Assembly (NCBI RefSeq): GCF_900115205.1
Contig: NZ_FOYQ01000001.1
Span: 1,329,240-1,393,239 of the forward strand
Direction: 5' to 3'
Source: Robiginitalea myxolifaciens
GTDB taxonomy: Bacteria > Bacteroidota > Bacteroidia > Flavobacteriales > Flavobacteriaceae
Length of the DNA: 64,000 nt
A program made the position numbers and the translations under genes. The notes under the pieces are model-generated. The model was not told the DNA's origin and searched no databases. It was given only the letters and a program-made list of their open reading frames with translations. Of the stretch, positions 28,390 to 37,677 are shown piece by piece. Each line of letters begins with the position of its first letter. Position 1 is the stretch's first letter.

Positions 28390-28585
28390 CCCTTAAACAT
28401 CATGCTAAATAGTTGACTGCCCGAATGAAAGTTACAAAAAGTCTTTTGGTTAAACTTTACGGATCGAGCGCGGTCTAAGAGACACAGCGGGCCAGTAGTG
28501 CCATGTTAATCTTTTGATAAACACGGCAATTTTGTTTAATGATTAGATTACATTCGTTAAACAATCAGACATTAACTCGGGAATT

Positions 28586-29461
28586 ATGAAATCACTGCTA
28601 TTGGATTGGACCGGAGGCTTTCTCCTGCCTGTACTGGCATTTGTCGTTTTTGGGAACTTCGACACTAAGGTTCAACAAAACAAACCGCAACCCACGGCTA
28701 TCGTCCAGGATTTTCAGGGGCAGGCTATTTATATGTCCAAGTCTTCCCTGGAACTGGGCAGTTGGGGAGCCCGCATGAGCGAGGCTCAGAAAAAACAAGT
28801 TAAGGAACGCCTTAAAAACCGTCTGGAAAAGACTTATGTCCTGAATTTTAATCGCGAAGCTTCGGTATTTGACGAGGAAGAAAAGCTGGATGCAATTTCC
28901 GGGGCAACTGATTCCTGGGGAAATAATTTTTCCCGCGGCGAACAGTACAAGAATGTCAAGGACAACGCCCTGGTGCAGCGGCAAGAGTTTTATGGCAAAC
29001 TCTTCTTAGTAAAAGACGATCTCCCTGAGATCCAGTGGATCATGGGATCAGAAAGCAAACAAATTGGGCAGTACACCTGTTATAAGGCCACTGCAACGGT
29101 TCCGGAAGATGAGCTGAGCTGGTATGATTTCTCCTGGGGCAAATTGCGCAATCAACAGCAGGCCAACGATTCCACGGAAGCCGCTCCTCAAGTCCAAATG
29201 GTAGAAGTAGAAGCCTGGTATACTCCACAGATACCCGTAGCTCACGGACCGGGAGAATATTGGGGACTTCCCGGATTGATCCTGGAAGTGAATGCCGGAA
29301 ACACCACCATGCTTTGTTCCAAGATCGTAATGAACCCCAAAGGCGATCTTAAAATTGAACCCCCGACCAAAGGAAAAGTAACTACCAAAACGGAATACCA
29401 GGAAACGATCATGCAAAAGATGAAAGAGATGCGTGACAACCGGGGCCGTAGACGCAGCTAG
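28586..29461 (+). CDS. GLPGLI family protein
   Basis: 291 aa, with the family-defining motif in GEYWGLPGLILEVNAG. The N-terminus has a hydrophobic export segment. It lies directly upstream of a large β-barrel protein (9-bp gap), a recurring pairing in Bacteroidota. The function of GLPGLI proteins is unknown. The basic tail (MREMRDNRGRRRS-like) is unusual but of no clear meaning. Confidence 0.85.
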   Translation: MKSLLLDWTGGFLLPVLAFVVFGNFDTKVQQNKPQPTAIVQDFQGQAIYMSKSSLELGSWGARMSEAQKKQVKERLKNRLEKTYVLNFNREASVFDEEEKLDAISGATDSWGNNFSRGEQYKNVKDNALVQRQEFYGKLFLVKDDLPEIQWIMGSESKQIGQYTCYKATATVPEDELSWYDFSWGKLRNQQQANDSTEAAPQVQMVEVEAWYTPQIPVAHGPGEYWGLPGLILEVNAGNTTMLCSKIVMNPKGDLKIEPPTKGKVTTKTEYQETIMQKMKEMRDNRGRRRS

Positions 29462-29470
29462 CCCATCCCG

Positions 29471-32185
29471 ATGCGACACTTTCTCTTACTGATCCTCGGC
29501 CTGGTAACGTATTCCGCTACGGCCCAGGTAACCCTTACCGGAACGGTCCGCGATAGCGTGGGTCAACCCCTGGAGTTAGCCAATGTCATTGCCATAAACC
29601 AGGACACCAAGGCTATGGCCGCCTATGGTATTACGGACAGTCAGGGAATATTTACCCTGGCGCTTCCCAAAAACGACACCCTGGAACTGCAGATCAGCTA
29701 TGTGGGGATGAAACCCTTCAAAGAGACCATTACCACAGCGGATGAAGATCTCGAAGGCACCTACACTATGGAGGCCGACAATGTGCTGGATGAGGTAGAA
29801 CTCATCTACGAAATGCCGGTACAGGTCAAAGGAGATACCCTCATCTATAATGCAGATTCCTTCAATACGGGTACCGAGCGGAAGTTGGAGGACGTCTTGG
29901 AAAACCTGCCGGGCGTGGAGATCAACGAAGACGGGCAGGTGGAAGTTGAAGGCAAGGTGGTCAATAAGCTCATGGTCAACGGCAAGGATTTCTTTGACGG
30001 GGACACCAAACTGGCCACTCAGAATATCCCTTCCAAGGCCGTCGATAAGATTCAGGTACTGCGTAATTACTCCGAGGTCGGGCAATTGAGCGGGGTTACC
30101 AACAACCAGGACAATGTGGCTTTGAACATCAAGCTGCGAGAAGGGAAAGAAAGCTTTTGGTTTGGCACCGTTACCGGCGCTGCCGGGGATTCCCCGGATT
30201 ATGAGCTTTACCTGCTGCAACCCAAACTCTTTTACTACAGCCCGAACTTTAGTTTCAACTTTATCGGAGACCTGAACAATACCGGAGAGGCTGCCCTCAC
30301 GCGTCGCGATATTCGGAATTTTGGGGGAGGGTTTCGGGTTCCCAGTCGAAGTAGTGGAACTGTCATTGACCTGGGGGACAACAGCCTGAATTTCCTGACC
30401 ACTCAGGGCAACGCCTTAAAGATTGAGAATCGTCTTGCTTCGGGGAACTTCGCTTATGCGGCCAGCCCGGCCCTGGATATCAGCGGCTTTTTTATCTACA
30501 ACAGCAGCCGGATTGAGTCCCGGGAAACCAGTGAAATCCAATATACCGACCCGCAACTGGGCATCCCGGATGAAACTACGGAGCAGACCAGTTCCGAGCG
30601 TTCCAATCAGGCGCTTTTGAAGCTGAGTGCCCGCTACCAACCCAATTTCAGCAACCAACTGGATTATGATATCCTGGGTAGGTTAAGTAAGGACACCCAG
30701 CTCCAGAATGTTTTTTCATCCGTTATCGGTAATACAGATCAGGAGGACGAAGTAAACCCTTATAGCCTGAATCAGAACCTGAACTACTATTATACACTGG
30801 ACGAGAACAACATCTTTGCGCTGGAGGCCCAGCATCTGATCCGAAACGAAGACCCTTTCTATAACGCTATTTTGCAGAACGATCCGAATGGGGAGGACGC
30901 GTTCGATGCCACTGCCGACGCCCTGGGTCTCGACACTTCCCTGGCTACCTATGATATCGGGCAGGACCGTCGCATTTTTTCCAACCAGCTCGACGCCAAG
31001 ATCGATTATTACAACATCCTCAATACCAAAAGTAATCTCAATTTCACCCTGGGCCTGATCCTCAGTCGTCAGGAATTTGATTCCCGAATCTTCCAATTCC
31101 TGGACGATGGCAGCCTGCTGGAACCGAGCCCTAACTTTAACGATGGCCTGGCCGAAAACGATACCCAATACGCATTCAGCGACTTCTATTTCGGAGCCCA
31201 TTATCGGGTGCGTACCGGGAAATTCACACTTACTCCCGGATTTTCGATTCACGCTTATGGCAATAAGAATATCCAGTTTGGATCGGAGTTCAAGGACAAC
31301 TTTTTCCGCTTCCTCCCGGATTTCGAAACGCGGATCCAACTCAAGAAAAACGAATCCCTGACCCTTCGCTACGAAATGCGCAATCAGTTCACCGATGTTA
31401 CCCGGATAGCTCGCGGGATTGTCCTCAACAGCTTTAACAGCATCCAGTTTGGGGAGGCGGAATTACAAAACGCCCTTTCGCACAATGTAAACCTCTTTTA
31501 CAGCAGTTTTAACCTGTTCAATTACACCAACGTCTTTGTACGGGCGTCTTATTCCAACAATATTGACCAGATTCGAAGCCTAACTACCTTCGAAAATGTG
31601 ATCCGTACCAGTACCTTTTTCAATTCCCCCTTTGCTGATGAGAATGCGAGTGTATTCGGGCGCATCCAGCGAACGTTTGGCAAGGTACGGGCCTCGCTGA
31701 ATGCGAGTTTTAACTACAGTAAAATCAACCAGTTTATCCAGGGCCAGCGTTCCCTGAATGAGGGCTTTACCCAAACCTACACCCCGGGACTTAGGACCAA
31801 CTTCAAAGTGGCTCCCAATGTAAGCCTGAGGTATCGGTACAGCGTGACCCAGAACGATCAGGGTGGGCGGGAAACGACGTTTACCACCCAATCCCCCTCG
31901 ATCGATTTCGATGCTTATATCTGGAAGGCTGTTACGGTTCGCTCGAACTATGCCTATACCCGGCAGGATCTCGGGGATGGCGAGTCGCAATCTTTTCAGA
32001 CCTGGGACGCCTCTATTGCCTATCGCAAAGACCGGGATGCCAAATGGGAATTCGAAGTGCAGGCGACCAATATCCTCGATATCGATGCCCAGGTTCGCAA
32101 CAGCGCGAATAACATCTCAGTCTTCTCCTCTGAAACGTTTATCCAGCCGCGATTCCTGACCTTTCGCGTGATTTATAGCCTGTAG
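29471..32185 (+). CDS. Outer-membrane β-barrel protein with CarboxypepD_reg-like N-terminus
   Basis: 904 aa. A signal peptide (ends near TYSATAQ) is followed by a CarboxypepD_reg domain (LTGTVRDSVGQPLELANVIA), a TonB plug-like region (LEDVLENLPGVEINEDG) and a long barrel with terminal aromatic strands. It is paired with the GLPGLI gene and probably co-transcribed. TonB-dependent uptake or an outer-membrane assembly role is possible. Substrate unknown. Confidence 0.85.
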   Translation: MRHFLLLILGLVTYSATAQVTLTGTVRDSVGQPLELANVIAINQDTKAMAAYGITDSQGIFTLALPKNDTLELQISYVGMKPFKETITTADEDLEGTYTMEADNVLDEVELIYEMPVQVKGDTLIYNADSFNTGTERKLEDVLENLPGVEINEDGQVEVEGKVVNKLMVNGKDFFDGDTKLATQNIPSKAVDKIQVLRNYSEVGQLSGVTNNQDNVALNIKLREGKESFWFGTVTGAAGDSPDYELYLLQPKLFYYSPNFSFNFIGDLNNTGEAALTRRDIRNFGGGFRVPSRSSGTVIDLGDNSLNFLTTQGNALKIENRLASGNFAYAASPALDISGFFIYNSSRIESRETSEIQYTDPQLGIPDETTEQTSSERSNQALLKLSARYQPNFSNQLDYDILGRLSKDTQLQNVFSSVIGNTDQEDEVNPYSLNQNLNYYYTLDENNIFALEAQHLIRNEDPFYNAILQNDPNGEDAFDATADALGLDTSLATYDIGQDRRIFSNQLDAKIDYYNILNTKSNLNFTLGLILSRQEFDSRIFQFLDDGSLLEPSPNFNDGLAENDTQYAFSDFYFGAHYRVRTGKFTLTPGFSIHAYGNKNIQFGSEFKDNFFRFLPDFETRIQLKKNESLTLRYEMRNQFTDVTRIARGIVLNSFNSIQFGEAELQNALSHNVNLFYSSFNLFNYTNVFVRASYSNNIDQIRSLTTFENVIRTSTFFNSPFADENASVFGRIQRTFGKVRASLNASFNYSKINQFIQGQRSLNEGFTQTYTPGLRTNFKVAPNVSLRYRYSVTQNDQGGRETTFTTQSPSIDFDAYIWKAVTVRSNYAYTRQDLGDGESQSFQTWDASIAYRKDRDAKWEFEVQATNILDIDAQVRNSANNISVFSSETFIQPRFLTFRVIYSL

Positions 32186-32212
32186 TATTATTGGAATAAA
32201 ACAAAGGATAGC

Positions 32213-33682
32213 ATGAAGGAATTTAATCGTATTTATTTTGTCTTCACAGCCTTATCACTCCTTTTAATTGCATGCCAAAACCAATCCGATACACCCAATA
32301 TTAAATCGAATTTTGGCACCGCGCTCACTCAACAAGCAACCGATGATTTCATTGAATCACAAATGGAATCGCTTGGTATGCCGGCCCTATCAATAGCAAT
32401 AATTAACGATGGGGAAGTAGTGTATCATCGAGTGAAAGGGTACGCCGACAAAGAAAGGAAGATACCTGCCGATAACAATTCCATATTTGAGGGCGCCTCC
32501 ATCTCAAAATCCGTTTTTGGATTTTTCGTAATGACCTTCGTTGAGGAAGGCATCCTTGACTTGGATAAACCGCTATACGAGTATTTGCCTAACCCGGACA
32601 TAGCACATGACGAGCGGTATAAAAAAATTACAGCGAGAATAGCGCTTTCCCATCGCTCCGGATTTCCGAATTGGCGTGATGATTATGCCGACAAAAAACT
32701 ATTTATCCAGTTTGAGCCGGGCACGGGCTATCATTATTCCGGGGAGGGTTACCAGTACCTGGCCGAAGTGTTGAAACATCTTCTGGATACGAATTGGGCG
32801 GGATTGGAAGCAGAGTTTCAGAAAAGGGTTGCCATCCCTTTTAATATGGAACACACCAAGTTCATCAAGGATGAATACATCAGAAAACACAAAGTCCAAC
32901 CCTATGACAAAGAGGGCAATTGGATAGACAAGAATGCCGACCCGTGGTGGCGAAGCAGGGACTCTGTTTTTGTAGCTCCTACAACGATTCATTCTGAGGC
33001 GATCGATTTTTCCAAATGGATGATTGCCATGATGAACGAACAGGGATTGAGCGAAGAAGGATTTGAAGAACTGTACAAACCCCACTCCGAGATAAGCACC
33101 GGATTTTTAAGTGAAGATTATACGCTTGGATTTAGCAGGCTGTCGATACTCAATCTCGGTAATTGGTATTCTCACAGTGGAAATAATACGGGGTTTTCGT
33201 CCTACTTTGCCTTTGATAAAGACAAGAAATGGGGATTTGTTTTTTTTACAAATTCTAAGGCGGGAGACCAATTTGCCCTGAATCTTACTTATAATTGGCT
33301 GCTTAGCGGTAGTGTCGCAAAACAAATTGCAATTGGATTGACCCTGCTCTTCGGACTTTGTATCTTTTTGGTAAACCTTGTATTGCTTCCCCTTAAAAAG
33401 TCTGGTAATGCAGCAATAAGAAAGCGTAACCTGGGCATAGGGCTCTTAACAAGTGCCGGTACTATCACATCCTTATTGTTGATGATAACGGTGTACTACG
33501 GACTAGTGCGCTATTTATATTTTTTACTCTTGATGTGCGGACTATTCCTAATTAGTAAAGCCACCATTCGGATTGCCCGACATTGGAGGGAAAACAACAG
33601 CAGTAAATTCGAATTAGCGCTTCAGGCGATTTTACTCTTGGCCCTGTCGATATCCGCAATTGCCGCTGGACTTTTACAATAA
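32213..33682 (+). CDS. Class C β-lactamase-like serine hydrolase, lipoprotein with C-terminal TM domain
   Basis: 489 aa with a lipobox (LIACQN). The catalytic SxxK is SISK in EGASISKSVF. The second motif is YSG (HYSGEGYQYL) where the family usually has YxN. HSG is present (YSHSGNNTGF). The last ~120 residues contain about four membrane helices, an extension seen in some Bacteroidota members. Probably a periplasmic esterase or peptidase anchored in the envelope. Antibiotic resistance should not be assumed. Confidence 0.85.
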   Translation: MKEFNRIYFVFTALSLLLIACQNQSDTPNIKSNFGTALTQQATDDFIESQMESLGMPALSIAIINDGEVVYHRVKGYADKERKIPADNNSIFEGASISKSVFGFFVMTFVEEGILDLDKPLYEYLPNPDIAHDERYKKITARIALSHRSGFPNWRDDYADKKLFIQFEPGTGYHYSGEGYQYLAEVLKHLLDTNWAGLEAEFQKRVAIPFNMEHTKFIKDEYIRKHKVQPYDKEGNWIDKNADPWWRSRDSVFVAPTTIHSEAIDFSKWMIAMMNEQGLSEEGFEELYKPHSEISTGFLSEDYTLGFSRLSILNLGNWYSHSGNNTGFSSYFAFDKDKKWGFVFFTNSKAGDQFALNLTYNWLLSGSVAKQIAIGLTLLFGLCIFLVNLVLLPLKKSGNAAIRKRNLGIGLLTSAGTITSLLLMITVYYGLVRYLYFLLLMCGLFLISKATIRIARHWRENNSSKFELALQAILLLALSISAIAAGLLQ

Positions 33683-33888
33683 GCTTCCGCGCACTTTTTT
33701 GTTAAAATCGATGAAAATCGTGCAGTTCATCGATTTTTTCTGCACTTCGACGTCCAAAACGGGTTTTACTATCGTAAACCTGACAACGAAATCTTATCGG
33801 AAATATTTGTAATCGCTTTTTCGTCACCCCAAACACGGAATTGCGAGCACTATTTTCCACTAACAAAACCTATTTAAGGCCCACAACC

Positions 33889-34749
33889 ATGAACTTGAGA
33901 ACCCCACTATACCTACTTATGTTGGCTATGGCATGCTCATTTTTTACAGCATGCGAGGACGAAGATCCCTCCGAAGATCTATTCAGCGATCAGATTGACA
34001 CCTCCGGAGATGATCCGGAGGGATCTGATCCCGATTCCGAAGAAGCATCTAATGATGACTCCAGCGAGGAGGAATCAAACTCCGATGAAGGCAATTCCAA
34101 TGACGGTAGCTCCGGTGAGAGCGGAAATTCCGGCAGCGACTCCTGTACCCCTTCAAACTATATTTTTGAAGAGGAAGGTGGCGTTATTCTGGGCGAATTG
34201 GAAGATTCCAGCTTTTCCGGATCCTGGCAGAAGCAGGGCAGCGGGTCATCGGCCTATTTGCGCTGGACCGGCAGTCAGTATTTTGGCGATCCTGGCAACG
34301 GAGTGGTCCGATTTAAAATCCGCATTACCAATCCGGGCAGCTATCGCTTTAGCTGGCGCTCGTCGGTAACCATTGGGAATAATGGTACCGAACACAACGA
34401 TACCTGGTTGCGCTTCCCAGACGCTTCCGATTTCTACGCCACCAAGAACAATAGCACCATCTATCCAAAAGGAACCGGTAAAAGCCCGAACCCTAACGGG
34501 GCCAGTGCCGATGGATGGTTTAAAGTTTACCGCACCGGGAATAATACCGATTTCAAATGGGAAGCCTATACGTCCGATCACGACGGGCATATTATCCACG
34601 CCGATTTCGATAGCCCCGGAATTTATACCATGGAAATTTCCGCCCGCTCCACAGGACATGGGGTAGACAAATTTGCCCTTGTCCGTACAGACCTCAACTT
34701 CAATGATGCGTTAGGTGGAGCTATGAGTGAAATTACCTGCGGAGACTAA
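33889..34749 (+). CDS. Lipoprotein with acidic Asp/Ser/Glu linker and jelly-roll-like domain
   Basis: 286 aa from the ATG at 33889; the open frame from a TTG at 33841 would add a non-signal extension. The lipobox is FFTACEDE. A strongly acidic linker (about 25-90) separates it from a C-terminal β-rich domain (GVVRFKIRITNPGSYRFSW, PGIYTMEISARSTGHGVDKFAL) that resembles carbohydrate-binding modules found with polysaccharidases. It is probably exported to the cell surface. Binding target unknown. Confidence 0.65.
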   Translation: MNLRTPLYLLMLAMACSFFTACEDEDPSEDLFSDQIDTSGDDPEGSDPDSEEASNDDSSEEESNSDEGNSNDGSSGESGNSGSDSCTPSNYIFEEEGGVILGELEDSSFSGSWQKQGSGSSAYLRWTGSQYFGDPGNGVVRFKIRITNPGSYRFSWRSSVTIGNNGTEHNDTWLRFPDASDFYATKNNSTIYPKGTGKSPNPNGASADGWFKVYRTGNNTDFKWEAYTSDHDGHIIHADFDSPGIYTMEISARSTGHGVDKFALVRTDLNFNDALGGAMSEITCGD

Positions 34750-34750
34750 T

Positions 34751-36190
34751 TCAGCGGCTTAAGCTGCGATAGTGTTCGAACCGGTTAAAGATTTGGTTCA
34801 CATAGCGATACGGCTCTTCCCCTCGGACATACCCATAGCGCACCACTTCGTGATGGTAGTTGGAGGGGGAGCGTAAAGCCAGTAGCATACTATCGACACT
34901 GCGGTCCCACTTGTTGCGATCAAGGCCCTTTACGGCAGCCAGACGCCTGGCATCTTCTACGTGTTCATACCCACAATTATAGGAGGCCAGGGTAAACTTA
35001 ATCCGTTGCAGGCTATCGGAAACCTCTTCAAATCGCCCGTATAATTGTTTGAGATATGTAGATCCGGCTTTGAGGCTGGCAACCGGGTCTTCCCTTTGGT
35101 CAACACCCAAATCTTCGGCAGTTGAAGGCATTAACTGCATGAGTCCGCTCGCACCGGTCCAGGAGTTCGCTTCCGGATCAAACCGGGATTCCTGATAGAC
35201 CACCGCGGCAAGCAGGCGCCAATCCCAACCCAGACGCCGGGCTTCTTGCCGGATGGTTTCATCGTAGGGGCTAATTTTTCCTTCGTTCAGGCTGTAAAAC
35301 GGGCTGTCGGCCCGGCGCGCAAAACTCCGGCGATTCTTGAAATATTTGTTGTAGATCACATAGAAATCCGTCCGCTTTTTCTCAGCAGCCAACCACTGGT
35401 TCACATAGTTCAAAAACTCCGGCGACTCCTTGGAAAAGGCCCAGGCAATGCGCTGGGAAAAGCTCACCGGGACACTGACATCTAACAGGGGATACTGCGA
35501 AGCATTAATCCGGGCCAGGTTTTGATCGGCAAAGGAGTATTTGATCTTTTTGTCGACCACCATTTGGATGATTTCGTCCGTGGTCAGGGAACCCTTGAGC
35601 GTATCTATCTCAATTTCTCCCCCTATTTCCCGCATCAGGTTTTCCACGCGATCCATATAGGAGGAATTGGCCCGAAGACTCAGGGTGTCCCCTATGAGTT
35701 CTACGGGATCCTGAATGAGCTTCTCCCGAATTTCATCCCGGGTAAGCCGGCGCCAATTATCCGGTTTTCGCTGGACCAACACCTGCCGGGTCAGATAGAG
35801 GTAATCGGCAAAGGCGACCTGCTGTTTTCGTTCGCCGGTTATGGCCAATCCATGGGCAACTAAATCGACCTCCCCCCGCTGGAGGATATCCAGCATCTCG
35901 TCCAGGTCCTGGGCAATAACTATTTTAAGATTCAGGTCCATGGATTCCGCAAGGCGTTCCAGCAGCTCGTATTCATAACCCATGGGATTTCCGCGATAGA
36001 GGAAGTAACTCGTAGCACTGTAGGCTACCAGGGCCCGAAGTTCTCCGGAATTTTGGATCTCGGCAAGGTCCCGAATCTCGACTTGCTCCGTATGCTCAAT
36101 AGTTTCTCCGCAGCCAAACAAGACCAAGGCACACAAGAATAGCGAGGAAAGGACCCTTTTTGTAATCGAAGAATGTAGAAAAGCAACCAT
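34751..36190 (-). CDS. MltF-like membrane-bound lytic transglycosylase
   Basis: 479 aa lipoprotein (FGCGE lipobox). An N-terminal periplasmic solute-binding-protein-like domain (about 45-270) is joined to a C-terminal SLT domain with the catalytic Glu in YQESRFDPEA, then GLMQLMPSTAEDLG. It cleaves peptidoglycan to 1,6-anhydromuropeptides; the SBP-like domain regulates it in the E. coli homologue. It is convergent with the acidic-linker lipoprotein gene. Confidence 0.92.
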   Translation of the reverse strand: MVAFLHSSITKRVLSSLFLCALVLFGCGETIEHTEQVEIRDLAEIQNSGELRALVAYSATSYFLYRGNPMGYEYELLERLAESMDLNLKIVIAQDLDEMLDILQRGEVDLVAHGLAITGERKQQVAFADYLYLTRQVLVQRKPDNWRRLTRDEIREKLIQDPVELIGDTLSLRANSSYMDRVENLMREIGGEIEIDTLKGSLTTDEIIQMVVDKKIKYSFADQNLARINASQYPLLDVSVPVSFSQRIAWAFSKESPEFLNYVNQWLAAEKKRTDFYVIYNKYFKNRRSFARRADSPFYSLNEGKISPYDETIRQEARRLGWDWRLLAAVVYQESRFDPEANSWTGASGLMQLMPSTAEDLGVDQREDPVASLKAGSTYLKQLYGRFEEVSDSLQRIKFTLASYNCGYEHVEDARRLAAVKGLDRNKWDRSVDSMLLALRSPSNYHHEVVRYGYVRGEEPYRYVNQIFNRFEHYRSLSR

Positions 36191-36254
36191 AGTTGAAAGC
36201 AGCGTATAGCAAAGCCAGGTACCCTACTGCTAACAATATCGGAAAAAATCCAAT

Positions 36255-36434
36255 TTATTTCCCGGCCAGGCCTGTACTGAAGCTATTGTACTGGATGGAA
36301 AGCCGATGAGCCGTTTCTTCAAGCATACCCCCGTCCTGGACTTGCTGATAAATAAGCAGGGCCGCGGTTACCAGGAGAATTAGAATCAGGCCTGCCCCAA
36401 ATCGGGCAATCTGAAGTTTGTTCTCTGCTGTCAT
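36255..36434 (-). CDS. Small single-TM protein
   Basis: 59 aa from the ATG at 36434 (the frame extends to 36473). One hydrophobic helix (FGAGLILILLVTAALLIY) with a short polar tail. No family recognised. It lies in the same direction as the MltF gene, just upstream of its start. Low support: length and a plausible membrane helix only. Confidence 0.45.
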   Translation of the reverse strand: MTAENKLQIARFGAGLILILLVTAALLIYQQVQDGGMLEETAHRLSIQYNSFSTGLAGK

Positions 36435-36594
36435 AATTGGCAAGTGGTTGATTGCTAGGTGAAAATACGCCAAAAACTTGTATTTAACAAATTTTTAAGA
36501 ATCCTCCTACTCCGGAAAATCCGGAAGGGTTCATGCCCACAGGGCATTCCAAACGCTATAAGTGGCATGAGGCCCTGGCCGCATATTCAATTAT

Positions 36595-36638
36595 GTAACA
36601 AAAGTCACCAAAGACCAGTAGCGGAGTTAGTAATTTTG
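36595..36638 (+). promoter_or_regulatory. Crp/Fnr-like dyad plus -7 element before DUF983-crp-sulP operon
   Basis: GTAAC-AAAA-GTCAC (36595-36608; centre 36601.5) is followed by TAATTTTG (36631-36638), a full match to the Bacteroidota -7 consensus TAnnTTTG. The dyad centre lies 29.5 nt upstream of the -7 element's first base, which puts the dyad about 42 nt before the likely transcription start. That is the class II activator position. The same spacing recurs at 39.4 and 44.07 kb. Confidence 0.75.
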
Positions 36639-36655
36639 CACTTTAAGAATTCACT

Positions 36656-37048
36656 ATGTTAGGCAAAGGCTCCAAACTCTACAGCATCTTACGATTAAAA
36701 TGTCCACAATGTCATCAGGGGGCCTTCCTGCAGGGACACCCCTATAACCTGTCCAAGATCAACCGGGTAAGAAACAGCTGCCCGAATTGCGGACTGAAAT
36801 ATAAGATAGAGCCCAGCTTCTACTACGGGTCAATGTATGTTTCCTACGGGGTCGGTGTCGCTGTAGGAATCGCAGTCTTTGTGCTAATCCGTATTTTTGG
36901 GTTGGAGTTGAGTACCGGAGAAACTTTCGCAGCTATAGTTGCGGCACTGGTTTTGTTAATGCCCTGGATCGGAGCCGTTTCCAAGGTAATCTGGGCAAAC
37001 TTCTTTTTTAAGTACGATCCCAGTACATCGAAAAGCATAAAACGGTGA
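36656..37048 (+). CDS. DUF983 family zinc-ribbon membrane protein
   Basis: 130 aa. Two CxxC pairs (CPQC and CPNC, residues about 18-44) form a probable zinc ribbon, followed by two membrane helices (about 62-85 and 92-112). The role of DUF983 proteins is unknown. It is the first gene of an operon with the Crp-like regulator (the next start is GTG at 37045 overlapping the TGA by 4 bp). Confidence 0.85.
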   Translation: MLGKGSKLYSILRLKCPQCHQGAFLQGHPYNLSKINRVRNSCPNCGLKYKIEPSFYYGSMYVSYGVGVAVGIAVFVLIRIFGLELSTGETFAAIVAALVLLMPWIGAVSKVIWANFFFKYDPSTSKSIKR

Positions 37049-37677
37049 TACAAGAACTCAAAGCCGGGTATGGCGACCAATTCGAAGCGGCCCTGATTCA
37101 GGAAATCGCTCAGGTTGGCACCTTCAGGGATGTTCCGGAAGGTTCCAAACTCATTGAAATTGGGGAGTACATCAAAGGGATGCCACTGCTGATATCCGGC
37201 GTAATCAAGGTAATGCGGGAGGATCCCGACGGGGACGAACTCCTGTTGTACTATCTGGAACAGGGCGACACCTGTTCCATGACCATGAGTTGTTGTATGG
37301 GACAAACCCGTTCCGAAATCCGTGCGGTAGCTGAAACCGATGTACGGTTGATTATGATTCCTGTTCGCAAAATGGAAGAGTGGACGGCAAAGTATCGGTC
37401 CTGGAGGAATTTTGTCTTTGACAGCTACAACACCCGACTCAATGAAATGCTCCATGCGATAGACAGCATCGCTTTTTTGAATATGGACGAACGCCTGATC
37501 AATTACTTACGGGAAAAGGCCCGGGTTAATCAGGACAACACCCTGCACAGCACGCATCAGCAAATCGCGTATGACCTGCACAGTTCGCGTGTGGTCATTT
37601 CCAGGTTGTTGAAAAAACTGGAGAACCTGGGAAAAATAGAACTGCACCGCAACCATATTGAGATCCTGGAACTGTGA
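37045..37677 (+). CDS. Crp/Fnr family transcriptional regulator with C-x5-CC motif
   Basis: 210 aa from a GTG start overlapping the previous stop (GTGA). The N-terminal cNMP-binding β-roll (about 15-115) and C-terminal winged HTH (about 167-195: HQQIAYDLHSSRVVISRLLKKL) are clear. Cys77, Cys83 and Cys84 sit in DTCSMTMSCCMG, close to where the effector pocket would be. That is suggestive of redox or sulfane-sulfur sensing but not shown. The gene overlaps SulP by 4 bp (GTGA). Its own operon and two other sulfur promoters carry GTAAC-N4-GT(T/C)AC dyads at fixed spacing, so it is the obvious candidate activator and autoregulator. Confidence 0.9.
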   Translation: MIQELKAGYGDQFEAALIQEIAQVGTFRDVPEGSKLIEIGEYIKGMPLLISGVIKVMREDPDGDELLLYYLEQGDTCSMTMSCCMGQTRSEIRAVAETDVRLIMIPVRKMEEWTAKYRSWRNFVFDSYNTRLNEMLHAIDSIAFLNMDERLINYLREKARVNQDNTLHSTHQQIAYDLHSSRVVISRLLKKLENLGKIELHRNHIEILEL

